Below, piece by piece: positions 41,575 through 52,954 of a DNA stretch of 64,000 bases. The position numbers and the translations under genes are program-made. The first letter of the stretch is position 1, and every line of letters begins with the position of its first letter. Source of the stretch: Chaenocephalus aceratus. Its lineage: Eukaryota > Chordata > Actinopteri > Perciformes > Channichthyidae. The stretch lies in assembly GCA_023974075.1 (NCBI GenBank), contig JAMFTG010000073.1, positions 1 through 64,000 of the forward strand, read 5' to 3'. The notes beneath the pieces were generated by a model. That model did no database searches and had not been told where the DNA came from. It saw nothing but the letters and a program-made list of their open reading frames with translations.

Positions 41575-42557
41575 TGTGGAAATTGATGTGAGATATTGTA
41601 CCGAAGAAGTGTGTTACATTTGAAATGGCAGAAAGTCTTGTTGCAATTTCCAGACATTAAAAGAGGTCCTTTGAGTTTCTCTAGTAATTATCAATAGTAG
41701 CAGTTAAGTGAATACTGTTCAAACAATACCTGTGTTTGTGTTTTATAGTGATTTCTCTGTTTTATCCTTTCATAAATGTGAGGACTAAAATGGCGATAGA
41801 CAAAGGGCTGTTAAAAGTAAACTGGGTTTTATTAGTGTGGGGGAGGTGAAGGTATGCAGGACAGGGTACTTGGTGGGGAGAGTATATTCTGTTTTAGATC
41901 TCTGGCAGGCCATGTTTCAAGGAAGTCTACATATCTTTAATAGTATATGTGTGGGTTTATACATTCCTGTGTGTTAATAGTTGAAGGAACAAAAGGTACA
42001 TTTTTCCTCTCAAATATAGAGAGGTTTTTTATAGATTCCTGAAACAATAATAACAATAAATAATAATAATTAAAAGTAGATTAGCGCAATAGTCTTTTTG
42101 TTTGACTTTTTACCTGTTTATCAAAAGAGTGTTTTAAGCTATTTGTGAAGAAGGAAGATGCAGAATTAATGGTGATTTCTGTTTTGAGTGAAAAGATTAT
42201 CCCAGTGTTTTTCTGGGTTAAACCATCGATAGGCTTTGCAAATTGGGAGGGACATTTCCCCTGATTTTAATGAGGGGCGTTTTGGGACGTGCAACTTGTT
42301 GCTTCGTCCTCTCTTCACGCGCGGCCCGGACCGGGAGGTCGGGGCAGCCCGTGAACAAGGCCAGGAGTAGGCATACTCCTGACATTACTCATATGATATG
42401 GTTTCGTATGGTAATGTATTATATGTTATTGCATTATTACCTTTCATGATTAAAACAGATTTTTGTTTAACCCTCGTCCTGGTTGTTTTGAGTGTTCCTT
42501 CTTTTAAAGCAAGCTCATTAGGAACGGCGCGGAGAAAAGTAGTCCCAAACTCCTTCA
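41575..42557 (+). repeat. Solo LTR with 4-bp target duplication, inside the DIRS element
   Basis: Starts TGTGGAAATTG and ends AACTCCTTCA. It is flanked by ATCC at 41571-41574 and 42558-42561. At 983 bp it belongs to the same family as 21271-22679 and 31250-32311 but in opposite orientation. No internal retroviral sequence remains, which indicates LTR-LTR recombination. Confidence 0.88.
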
Positions 42558-42583
42558 ATCCGTGAACACTGTGATGTAGGAGG

Positions 42584-43560
42584 TCACCCGTCCCAGTGGA
42601 GACCCCCTCCGGAGGTGATCCGGGGACCCCAAAACCGGAGGTTGCCCCTCACTGAGGGGGGTATGGTCACCAGCCGCCGCTTGTGCCTCTTGGGATCCAA
42701 GCGCAGGCTGGAGAACCACCTCTGCAGGCGGCGCATATGTAGTAACCCTAACGGGACCATCATGTGATCAGCCGCCATGAGACCCAGCGTCTGCATGACA
42801 GTAAAAGCTGTCACTGTTGCCCCCTGTCGCAGTCTGCGTACCCCCTGAAGAAGGGACGCACGTCTGCTCTCTGACAGGGTGGCGCGCAACGTGCCTGCAT
42901 CGAGCACCACACCCAAATACAACGCCCGTTGGTGAGGTATGGGGGTGCTCTTTTTCCAATTGATCGCGAAGCCTAATCTGGTTAGGTGTGTGATCAATTG
43001 TGCTGTGCAAAACATTGCCTGTTCCCGTGACCCAGCCATGACTATGAGGTCGTCTATGTAAAAGAAAACTCTCATGCCGTGTGCGCGCAGCGGTTGAAGC
43101 GCTGTGGCCACACATTTGCTGAATGTGCGTGGGGATAGGGAATAGCCGAACGGCAGCCTGTTGTACTCGTAGGCTATTCCCTGGAAGGCAAAACGCAGAT
43201 ACTTTCTGTGCTTTGGAGCAATTTCTACATGAAAGTACGCGTCTTTCAGGTCGATGGTGGTGAACCAATCGCCTGGCTGCACCAGCCCCAGTAACTGTTT
43301 CATAGTTAGCATGCAGAATTTCCTGCGGGAAATGTGGCCATTCAGGCCGCGGAGATCTAGAATAGGTCTGAATTCCCCTGTCTTCTTGGGAACCAGGAAG
43401 TATATGGAATAAAGACCCTCTTCCCTGCGCTGAGGGTGCACAACAGACACAGCCTGTTTCTGCACCAGAGCCTGAATCTCTGCTGAGAGGAAACTCATCC
43501 CCTCTCGAGAGGATAGCTTCACCTCTCGCATGCCCATAATAGGGGGTGGGACGCTGCAGA
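42584..43560 (-). pseudogene. DIRS reverse transcriptase
   Basis: One open frame on the minus strand (the ORF itself reaches 43783). It contains the DIRS/LTR-type RT blocks: YSIYFLVPKKTGEFRPILDL, TMKQLLGLVQPGDWFTTIDL, KDAYFHVEIAPKHRKYLRF, RLPFGYSLSPRTFSKCV and the catalytic FFYIDDLIVM near 43036-43070. A connection domain follows, to LHWDG at 42584. The RT core looks intact. It is called a pseudogene because the downstream RNase H is interrupted by the LTR. Confidence 0.85.
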
Positions 43561-43899
43561 ACTGGAGTGAATAGCCCCGTTTCAGCGTCCTGTCCATCCA
43601 CCCTGATAGTACACATTTACCTCTCGCATGCCCATAAAAAGAGGTGAGTGTGGGGACACCCACAAGACAGTGGTCCATGTGATACAGTGGTACAGTGTAT
43701 AGACATGTGGTACAGTGGGACGCTGCGTCCTCCTGTCCCTCCACCTTGTTAGCACACAGCTGAGTTTCCATTCCCCAGAACATTGTGTTAATGGCCAGGC
43801 CCTCAGCTGTGGGGCAGCAGCCATGAAGCTGTGATACTCTCTGGTGACCCGTTCCACCGCAAAAACTCCCCGCGAAGGGAAGATTTGCCCCTGGAGGGT

Positions 43900-45650
43900 T
43901 GACACAGAAAGGGCCGATTATTTACTGAGGACCCTGAACGCACCGCCGCGCGCTCCACCCTAATGCTGTTCTCACCACTACGGTAAACAGCATTAATCGG
44001 AGTCTTTATAGGCGTAGTGTGTTTTACTAAGGTCCCTGAACGCACCGCCACGCGCTCTTGTGTGAGTGCGGACTCCGCCATAATGCAGCCTTTACCACTA
44101 CGGGTAAACTGCATTGGAGTCTTTGCTCTAGGCGTAGTGTGTTCTCTGACAGCAATACGCCGGCCATAATGTCCCTGTACCCGCATAGCGCTCCCCTTTA
44201 GATAGCACTCCCTGCGGTTCATCCCTCTCTGCGCACAGCCCATTAGCCACCTCCTTTACAGGAGCTACAGCTGGGGCAGCGAATGGGGCATTTGTACGGT
44301 TAACATTGTGTGTAGGCCTTTGTGGAAACAAAATACACTTAGATTTGGATACAGATCAACCTCATTCTTATTAGAAAACGTAGTGATCTGTGCATTATAC
44401 AGGGAGGAGGCGGGATTCGCCCCCTCGTCCCGGGAGGAGAGATGTTCTCCCCCCGCCAGCCAGATCCGTAAAGACGGAAAACCCGTCCCTGTGAGTGCCG
44501 GCACGCCGGTTCCACGGGGTGGGCTGAAGAGGTGGAGGGCGCCGCGGGCACGGGATCTCCGTGCCTGCACCTCTCCCTTCGTCTCACCTCTCTACTGAGA
44601 TCTTTGAACGCACCGTGGCCCTCCCTCGGGGAGGGGGGCCGCGCGCGCCTTCACAATGCCGTCTCTTTGAACCGGACATATGGGGGAAAGTGGAATTGTG
44701 GAGAGAAATGACTCTTACTCTGGGATAAATGCAATAGTCTTTACTGAATGCATTTTTCCCACCACACACACCACCTCCCTCCAGAACTAGAGTTTACAAA
44801 CGTAAACCACCGTTCTCCTGCGGGGGTTCCTGAACGCACCGCGGCCACTCTCACGAGGGCCGCGCGCCCACGTATTAACGCTGTATTTCCCATTGCAACG
44901 GTGAAATGCATTAATCGGAGCCATTATACTAGGCAAGGTGTGTTTTCTGACAACAGCAAGCCGGCAATAGCGTCTCTTGAACCCGCACAGTGCTTTGACA
45001 GCTCTCGGTTTATTCCACTCACGTGCACACGCCCACCTGCTGGCTCCCTATACTGGGGTTTACAGCAGGGGCGGGGAGTGTAGGACAGTGTTTCTTCCTC
45101 TGGGAATGGGCAAGAAACAGCTACGCTGCGACTATCCTCATCCCGTGAGCAAAGAGCCCTTCCGTAAACACGGGGGCTCCCAGGAGATCAACACGATCCT
45201 CTTTGGAAAGTGCCACGCGGCGTGATATCCCAGGGACATCACCCGGCGGGCAGCGGTGGCGGCCTGTGATGAAGTAGGGGCGACCCTATATCACGTGAAG
45301 CCACCGAGCACCGGTCCCCTGGGGGAACCGGGCCTGGGGCAAAGTCCCGTGGACCAAGCCACTTATTCAGGCCTTGCGGCCCAATAATTGCTCTGACCTG
45401 GTGAGGCGGGGGCATCTCTCGCAATAAGTGAGTAGCCCACACATCCGCCGCCACGATCATCATCCAGGGAGAGTACAGCCCTGGGCGGTGGACTTCCATG
45501 GACGCCAGACCCGGAAGGAATGGCGAACGTGAATGGCACCGCCTCAGCCATATCCTGGTCCCCAAACCACTCGAAGCAAGGTGGTGGGGATCGGCGCCCG
45601 CTATTTTCAACCAGGGCACGAAGGACAGGCCCGGGTCTCTAGCAGTGGCG
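43900..45650 (-). pseudogene. DIRS gag-like/5' region, decayed
   Basis: Only broken minus-strand frames are present (for example 45619-45239, Pro/His-rich; and 44243-43803). The phrase CTGAACGCACCG recurs near 43931, 44036 and 44829, with a similar TTTGAACGCACCG near 44604. Each is followed by a CATTAATCGGAG- or CATTGGAGTC-type block, giving a degenerate internal repeat of about 100 bp. By position this should be the gag ORF of the DIRS element, but no clear motif is seen. Confidence 0.4.
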
Positions 45651-45722
45651 ACTCCCTGGAGGTATGATAACTCTTTTCTTCTTCTTTCAAACGTCTGCAG
45701 TTTCTCGTGGAATCACTTCCGC

Positions 45723-45905
45723 TGCTGAAGAGAAAAGGATGATAGTCAGGAAGGCGAAGCCTCCTTTTATACGGTGTGATGCGCGCACATTCAGGTAGGC
45801 CGCCCAGGGCCGGCTACGTCTATAGAAGTCTCAGTGGGAGAATGCTTGCGGGGTAAGAGAGTACCCATATAGTCCAGTAGAGGGCGGAGCCTGTGAGAGA
45901 TATAA
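45723..45905. repeat. DIRS inverted terminal repeat (5' in sense)
   Basis: Matches the complement of 38935-39118. On the minus strand it contains a TATAAAAGGAGGC promoter-like box near 45765. Confidence 0.88.
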
Positions 45906-45906
45906 C

Positions 45907-46248
45907 CATGGTTGACCATGGTCACCATGGTATTCCATTGCCAACCATGGTAATACCATTAGTATTGCTCGGCAAAAAAGAAAACTGACATTACTTTGAC
46001 ATCACTTTTCATTGCAGAAGGCATGCATGTGTTATATCAGTTGGACTTTAGGTGAGTTCATACGCTTCTGGAGCTTTGTTGCTAGGTGACATGAAGTGCA
46101 TTTTGTTCTGCAGTTGTAGACGTCAGACTTGTGTGAGAGCTGGTGGGTGTCTCTGTCTGACTGCGTCCCCCCGAGGTGTCAGGCTCTCATAAAGCCACTT
46201 AGACAGGAATACATCTCACACATGAGGAGCTTCCGAGGATGAATCACC
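45907..46248. other. No recognised feature
   Basis: A short run of CCATGG-containing palindromes (45905-45960: ACCATGGTTGACCATGGT and similar) opens the stretch. Nothing else is identified. Confidence 0.4.
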
Positions 46249-47284
46249 AGGGGCCTATGCTACGAAGCTGGTTCAACCTAACCTGGATATGTTTGAGTTA
46301 GCCGGTTGGCCTAATCCAAAACATACGCGCTCTCGCTAAACTGTACTACGACGCTGGTTATCAAGTGGATCGCTCAAGCCAGCCGTGTCCTATCTAGTTA
46401 GGTGCGCGTTCACATGAAAGGGGTGGTATCTGGAGCATTCGACCAATCACAAACATGGAGAAGCGCACTGACAGCGCAGCGTCATACTTCCTGAATGAAA
46501 AGTGAACTTTAATACTAGTTAAAAATGAAGAAGTTAAACTTTAAACATCCATGGACTTAAACACTTGATCAGGATCCAAGCCACATAGCTGCACTGCAAG
46601 GTGATACAGCTGGCAAAAGAAAAAGTGTTTGAATGCGTACATAACAGGTTTATGAGATCACTGCCCCGTCCTCCTAAACACGATCTGACTTCAATTACAT
46701 TTGTCTCGAGTGTTTCGTCAACTTAATGTGTTGCTTAAATAAACTTCTGCATACAGTATGTGACACTGTGAGTGCTGCACGGCCAGATACCGGCTCAGCT
46801 GACTCAGATAAGGAGATATATGATACATTATGAAGTGATATGCCGCGGACTGTACTTATGTACTCTGATCCGGTTACTTATGTTGTGGCAGATATTTAAG
46901 TAAGCTTTCTTAACGCTAATGTTACAATAGTCAGATTGCTCTGAAGATGGAGGTGATATTCTATTAATGTTCACGTTCACACAGTCGGTGATTTTTGCCG
47001 GCCCGTCTTTCCTGCGACGGCAGTTTTCGTATTTCCTTTCTCCTGTGATATGACTTGATCGCTTAAACTCCGACACTGAGCTCTGATTGGTAGCAGGCAG
47101 TGCTTTCACTGAGTGATCTCTTAGCCTGCAACCTAACCTGGTCCCGACCAGGTTAGCTGCTTAGCATATATTACCATGGAGATCTAGCCTGTAAAAAGAG
47201 AACCAGCTTCGGAGGACCGGAAAGCCGGAGTTTGCCCTGAATTTAGCGGCTAACGAAAATCCTGCTTCGCAGTATACCCCCCAG
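46249..47284. mobile_element. Harbinger-like TIR element, about 1.04 kb
   Basis: Left end AGGGGCCTATGCTACGAAGC and right end CTGCTTCGCAGTATACCCCC are imperfect inverted copies. Subterminal CTGGTTCAACCTAACCTGG and the palindrome CCTGGTCCCGACCAGG near 47138 are also typical. There is no transposase ORF, so it is non-autonomous. The target duplication is not clear. Confidence 0.6.
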
Positions 47285-47565
47285 GGAAAGGAGAGGGACT
47301 CTTACTGAGGTTACACTGTCATGCAAGCATATTATAAACCATCAGAGAGCAGAATAATATTTTTCTACAATATGGACACTGAGATAGAAAGAATCTGAAA
47401 ATATAATCATATATTTGATCCAGGACTGAGTCGTTTTGCTTCTGATTTAAAAGCAATGTTGTGAATCTTTTATTCACTTGCTATACAATATAGCTTCACC
47501 ATTGGTTAACATTTAGCAGTGCATTTACTCAGATAATATTCCGTTTTTTTAAATATTGGCTAAGC
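47285..47565. other. No recognised feature
   Basis: AT-rich gap. Confidence 0.3.
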
Positions 47566-47740
47566 CAGGGGTTTTCAAAGTGTGGGAAGGTGAGCCTCCC
47601 CTCAGAGAACATATAAGAACAGTCCGTGCCCCCCCTCCCAATTATTATTGCTATTATATTATTATTAGTATTATTATTAAAATTTGTTGTTACTATAATG
47701 CAGGGGTATTCAATTGCATTTCAAAGAGGTCCAGTAAGAG
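47566..47740 (+). mobile_element. Two hAT-like 5' termini
   Basis: CAGGGGTTTTCAAAGTGTGG at 47568 and CAGGGGTATTCAATTGCA at 47701 are each common hAT terminus types. An ATT-rich low-complexity stretch lies between them. No right ends were found. Confidence 0.4.
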
Positions 47741-48100
47741 AAAAATGTCATTAAATGCTCTTTTCGCTGGTCTACCTTCTGCCATTTGAAATTACTCCGA
47801 CTGTTTCTCTCTCTTGAATCTATCGTTGCTGACTCACTGACTGCACCGAATTTGATTGGCTGAGTAGCTTCCACCTCCTTAAAACATTAAACAATAACTT
47901 TTTAACCTTTTATCTTTATGTTTTAAACATATTGTATAAAACCCCCACTACTTGGACTATCCTTGCACCCCTCTAGAATAGCCTGAATGGTCTAAACCAT
48001 ATGCATCAGTAACTTGCACTTGTTGTTATAACAAGATCGCAACAATTGAGTGTTGTTCAGTTGGTGTGTTGTGGAACATGCGTATGCGTTAGAGATGTTA

Positions 48101-48703
48101 ACGTCCCCTACACACGGCGGCGTGCGTTGCCGCTTCACGCTTCTGCCCATTCACTTTGAATGGGGTGACGTCACGATTCGCCGAACTGTATTGCGGGAGC
48201 AAAGCGTAGCTTCTCTCGGTGCTCGCTGCAAAAGTAGAGCAATGTTCTACTTTTGCCGCCTCGACGGAGGCGTCAGCCAATCAAATCCTGGTATGTAAAT
48301 CTGACAGTACAAGCATAGCCAATCAAACCGGGTGTATGTTGGAGGCCAGACCCGCAGTTATTTCCCATGTCAACAAAAGGAGGAAAATGATCGTGGCGGT
48401 AGGGACTACAGGGATACAAACCGGAGGAGCCAGGCATGGGGGGGGTGGCAAAGACAGTGGGGGAAACTGGTAGGTTTTCGCTTGTTTGGGGAGTTTATAT
48501 CCAGTGTATTTCGTTTGAATGGACAGCTAGCAAGCATAGACAGTATATTTAGCCAGCATGGATGTAGCATGAATGCTTTGCTTTGTATGTCCGGGGGGGA
48601 CATTCATGTGGTTGGTTGTGGTCGGGCTGCTCGCGTTGATTCCCCAAGCTCAAGACACGCCACCCGCCAAGCGGCAACGCACGCCGCCGTGTGTAGGGGC
48701 CGT
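48101..48703. mobile_element. 603-bp MITE with 35-bp TIRs
   Basis: 48101-48135 and 48669-48703 are reverse complements with one mismatch (ACGTCCCC against ACGGCCCC). A second hairpin CCCATTCA-CTT-TGAATGGG lies near 48147. Short ORFs inside show no transposase. The target duplication is not evident. Confidence 0.82.
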
Positions 48704-49088
48704 AAGATTCACCGATTCGCATCGGTGCACCGGCATAAACGTTCAAGATGCGAGTGCACCGGTTGAAAGAGTGCACATCGGCTACAGTTTGGATTGAACC
48801 GGGTTGAACTCGCGATGCATCGATTGCGTAGCGTCTTTGCATCGGTAAAAAAACGATTCAAAATCCCTCATCTTGTCAACGCTCAGCAGAGACGATTTTG
48901 ATTTGCTTCGCCATACGGAGGCCGAGAGTCTCAGTTATCAACACACATGGAAGTTGAGGAGAAAGAAAACACAGCGCAACGAAAAATACCTACAAATCAA
49001 ATGTTTGGCAACACTTCGGATTGTTCAAGAAGACGGTTGTAATAGTCCTTTATGCTATATAGTTGACCGCAGGTCATGGAGAGTAATA

Positions 49089-49138
49089 AGGTATCCGTAG
49101 ACCTTTGATGAGGTATCTTTATTACTTAACAGGTCTAC
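49089..49138. repeat. Inverted repeat CCGTAGACCT/AGGTCTACGG
   Basis: 10-bp arms with about 30 bp between. Part of an otherwise unidentified stretch (48704-50570) without genes. Confidence 0.5.
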
Positions 49139-50573
49139 GGCCATGATACATAGATCCGTCTAGATGTGGGCTTGCATACACACAGTATCTCCGCAGCCGC
49201 ACCCCATCAGTAACGTCCTGATGGTATATGTGCGCGGCACTACAGATGTAGCGCTTCGTTTCAGACGCCTACCCGTGCGGGTCCGTGATCGGCACGGGGT
49301 GGGCCCCTGCTGAAAAGTAAAACCCCCCCGCAGGACTTGAAACGCCCCCTTGATAAATACATTTAATTATAATGAAACCAGCAGCAATGGATAATGGATC
49401 CACCAGGGGGAGCCGTGAAAAGCTGCCACACTGGAACTCATGTAAAATAAACAGCTGATCTACAGGGATCTGATATAGCGGATATTTGTTAAGATCCATA
49501 TATGTCACGGATAGGATCATATTCTGTGCTTAAGTAAGAGACATGTAATCATTTACTAAACATCACCATGTTTTTATTTAACAAAATAATGTTTAATTCA
49601 CGTTGTCGTAAGTACAAAACCATTGCTATGTTTTTAGATCAGGAAATGCATCCAGGGTCAAACAAACGATTTTCGTTCGTCATCCTCGCGATCATTTAAT
49701 GTATCATATGTTCGCGAGTTGAGTTGAAATGAATGCACTACATTTAATCCACGTGAGTTTACAACAACAACAATAATCGCTTTGTTTTTATATCACATCC
49801 GACCGGAGGAAAATGCAGCGGCTCTCACTACCGATCACCCTAATCCCACGGGCAAACAATAATATGTACAGTGTTAATAGTGTACTGTATTATTAGTGTC
49901 TAATATTACTGCTATAATAATCACACATTGAGTTGTTGAAATCAGACCGTCGTTTTTTTTAAACGCTCTGAATGAAACGGCAGCTCTCAGGTGATCAGCT
50001 GTGTGTTTACACAATAACATATGCATAGTAATTTAATACCTTCCAACACACATTGTAAGAACAGTTCTGTTTCATATGAGTGTTGAGAGCTGTATCCACA
50101 AATCTACTAATTTTGCCCTCAGTGCACCAGATTGATGCATTTAACTTCAATTTAAATAAAAACATCTTCTGTTGTAACAACAATAACATTATAAATAGTA
50201 ACATAGTATGGTATTGCACATTTACTGTAGCTTTGAGTGTTACTGGCCTGAGATTTTTTATTACATGAATGAAGGTGACTGAGGCTTTTTAATATAGACT
50301 TTTCAGTGTCCCACATTTTGCACAGAACTGTCCCACATTAGGAAAACAGATTGTCTGAGACAACTTGGCACTAAGAGTGCTAATATGTCTACCATTTCTT
50401 TTATGAGTTTAATATCTGCATGTTCTCTTTTGGTTTGATTAGGACACATCCTGGGGATTTCAGAATGTTACTGGATTTTGATTTATTGTATCGGCTTCAT
50501 GTCGCAATAATATTCCCGAAGTCTGAAATGCAAAAATGTTCCACATTAGGGCAATTCACCCTACATTTAATCA

Positions 50574-51240
50574 TTTTGTTTATTTTTAACGAAATAAATG
50601 TGCTTTAATCCATCATGAAATTAATATAGGCTATTTACTTAGTACATATCTGACATTAACGATTAACACACTGTTCATACTGCTCACAGGCTGATATCTA
50701 GTGTATTCATACCCCTCACTGTTTATTCATCATTCAATTAATTATATATTTTATTCTGTAGATTGTGAACATTACTTTTCACTTTACTGCTTGTTGCACC
50801 TGGTTAGAAGCTAAACTGCATTTCGTTGTCTCAGTACCTGTAATCTGTGCAATAACAATAAAGTGTAATCTAATCTTGAGCAGGAACTAATGTAGGCTAT
50901 TTACTTAGTACATATCTGACATTAACGATTAAACACGTGTGTGCATTCTTTATGAATGCAAACCGAGTCATTTCGTTTATTTTTAACGAAATAAATGTGA
51001 TTTAATCCACATAATTTACTGTGTTAATTGTTTACTTAGTATTGTTTAACTTGAAGGTGCCTTTTGTGAACATTTCCAGAATGTATTTTCTTCACTTTTT
51101 AAATGCCTCTGTGATGTGCTGCTACCCATTTCCCCTCGGGGACAAATAAACGAATACTATGACATTAACGATTAAACACATTTGTGCATTCTTTATGAAT
51201 GCAAACCGAGTCAAGCCGACTCTAATAAACGAATACTATA
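50574..51240. repeat. Shuffled short duplications
   Basis: GACATTAACGATTAA occurs near 50652, 50921 and 51161. TTTATTTTTAACGAAATAAATGTG occurs near 50579 and 50976. TTCTTTATGAATGCAAACCG occurs near 50948 and 51190. The blocks recur in changed order. LINE-like 3' tails (AATAAAGTGTAATCTAATC near 50860; CCCCTCGGGGACAAATAAA near 51132) lie among them. Confidence 0.7.
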
Positions 51241-51555
51241 TATTGAACGTCTATCGAATGGCCTTTGTATGTATACAGTACAGTATAGCCCAACCATTTA
51301 CACCTTCCTTTTTTCCCGTCAAGAGTTTGAATTGGAGAAAGGTAATCGATGGTGCTTTTATAGCCTATTGCATAATAACTGTGTGATTTATATTGCTTTT
51401 CAAATGCATATGGCCACCCATTTACACGGCTCTTCCCGTAGTTAGATCACTTTACATTTCTGCGAATGAATTTTTAATCACACACGTCTCCCCATCCCGA
51501 AAATAATAAAGAAAATAAAAAGAGGAAACAATTTTCAAGTTCAGTTTTCACCGTT

Positions 51556-51561
51556 TTATTT
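51556..51561 (-). terminator. Poly(A) signal for the unidentified gene
   Basis: AATAAA on the minus strand, downstream of the stop at 51601. Confidence 0.4.
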
Positions 51562-51600
51562 AAAATAACTGACATACAGTAACAGACACATGCTGTAGGC

Positions 51601-51821
51601 CTATCTGCTGCGGAAACCAGGACGAGCAATTTCGGGATCTGTTTTTCTGGGGCTCCTCAGTCTCTCGTTTACCCGGCTCCTGATCTTATGCCACTGGTCA
51701 ATGTTCAGATTTGGGAACCGATTGGAAACATAGGACTCAATCTTTTGCTTCACATTGAGGGGAAGAGGCATTTTCCCATTGGTCCCAGTCCAGTTGGTTA
51801 TTTTCACCATTCTCCCATAGC
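51601..51821 (-). CDS. Last exon of an unidentified minus-strand gene
   Basis: An acceptor-like AACACAG precedes 51821. The exon reads MVKITNWTGTNGKMPLPLN, then a basic segment with YVSNRFPNLNIDQWHKIRSR, to a stop at 51601. An AATAAA poly(A) signal on the minus strand lies about 40 bp downstream (51556-51561). Upstream, the frame 52246-51839 is open but gives no recognisable domain. I do not know the family. It may belong to a DNA transposon or a host gene. Confidence 0.35.
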
Positions 51822-52591
51822 CTGTGTTACAAATGGCGTTATGGCCATGAACATATTAGCGGCATAGATCTCAGGGCGATGCTGTCCCTTAAAAAAGCTG
51901 TCCTGGTAAAAACTTTCCTCTCGTTCTGAGGAAACAGCCCTGGTGGGTTCATCAGGAGTGACCGCCGACCATGCCCCAACCCCCCCATGTTTCCTATGTA
52001 TGTTGGGGACCCTTTGTTTAAAACTAATTGGCCATCGGAATGTGTGGAGTCACATTCCACAGCTCTCCCCACCCCCCCTCCTGTGATCCCCCGCACACAG
52101 GGAGATCGCTTTTCTGGAGTGAAGAGAGCTGAAATATTGATATTGCAAGTTAGAAACGTAAAATGCATTTTGACAGACACTTGGGGGAAATATGCTGCAT
52201 TTTGAATGTCCGATAGTCCACCATTTCCACCGGAAATATCAAACATTTAATAAAAGTGAAAAACAATGAACAAGACTTAACGTATTCATCATAATTAATT
52301 ATATTTATTTCGTTTGGATGTAGGTGATCTTCTACTATATGAACATTTTGGACCCAAAATCACAACAAAAAACGTAAAAACAGATTTTGAAAATGATTTT
52401 ATTTTCACAACACAAACATACACAACGAAACCATTTAAAAGCTGGAAATTATACATGGGATGTGACTATGATAATGTGAAAGTTTGATTGAGGTAGCATG
52501 GGATTTCATTCTGATAAGGCAAAAGTGTTATTATAAATATAATACAAATATATAATCACACATTATGTACAAAAATCAGTTTTTTCTGTCT

Positions 52592-52651
52592 TTATCTGTG
52601 CCACTCTTCAAAGCGGTTTCTGTCAACTACGACACAGAGGGCAACATCACA
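52592..52651 (-). pseudogene. piggyBac transposase C-terminal end, possible relic
   Basis: The minus-strand reading CDVALCVVVDRNRFEEWHR then stop resembles the Cys-rich end of piggyBac transposases (C..PLC......CF..YH). A piggyBac-type right terminus lies 1.2 kb away at 53899. The rest of the transposase is not found. Weak but consistent. Confidence 0.3.
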
Positions 52652-52954
52652 GGTTCCTCCTCCTCCATGTAAAAAAACAAGCTTAAAGCTTGACTCACGT
52701 TCAGAGTTCTCTTCATCATAGTTGAGTCTTCAAAACTCTAAATCTATCTAACTATATCTAAATTCTCAATGTTTGTCTGTCACTTTACTTCAATCGCAGT
52801 CTCCCGCAGCCTCTCTTCGTCTCCCGCCGCCTGTCTTCGTATATCTTCGTCTCTCTCCATTTCCCGCCGTCTCTCTTTGGTTCCCGCCGTCCCCCTTCGT
52901 CTCGTTGCGTATCACTCCGTTTAACTGATTACCTCACCCCCTTCCTGGTAAATA

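Larger units (their letters stand above)
38893..45906 (-). mobile_element. DIRS-type retrotransposon (minus strand), decayed, with nested solo LTR
   Basis: Inverted terminal repeats lie at 45723-45905 (left in sense) and 38935-39118 (right in sense). The right side carries an extra outer 40 bp. An internal complementary region at 39130-39240 joins the reverse complement of that outer right end to a copy of the left end, exactly as the DIRS circle model predicts. Sense order is ITR, gag-like region, RT, RNase H, tyrosine recombinase, ICR, ITR. No target duplication is seen, as usual for DIRS. Coding parts are frameshifted and the RNase H is split by a 983-bp LTR. Confidence 0.88.

Noticed and set aside
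48219..48797. Small open frames inside and beside the 603-bp MITE
   Set aside because: No domain is recognised, and they overlap the TIRs. They are likely chance.
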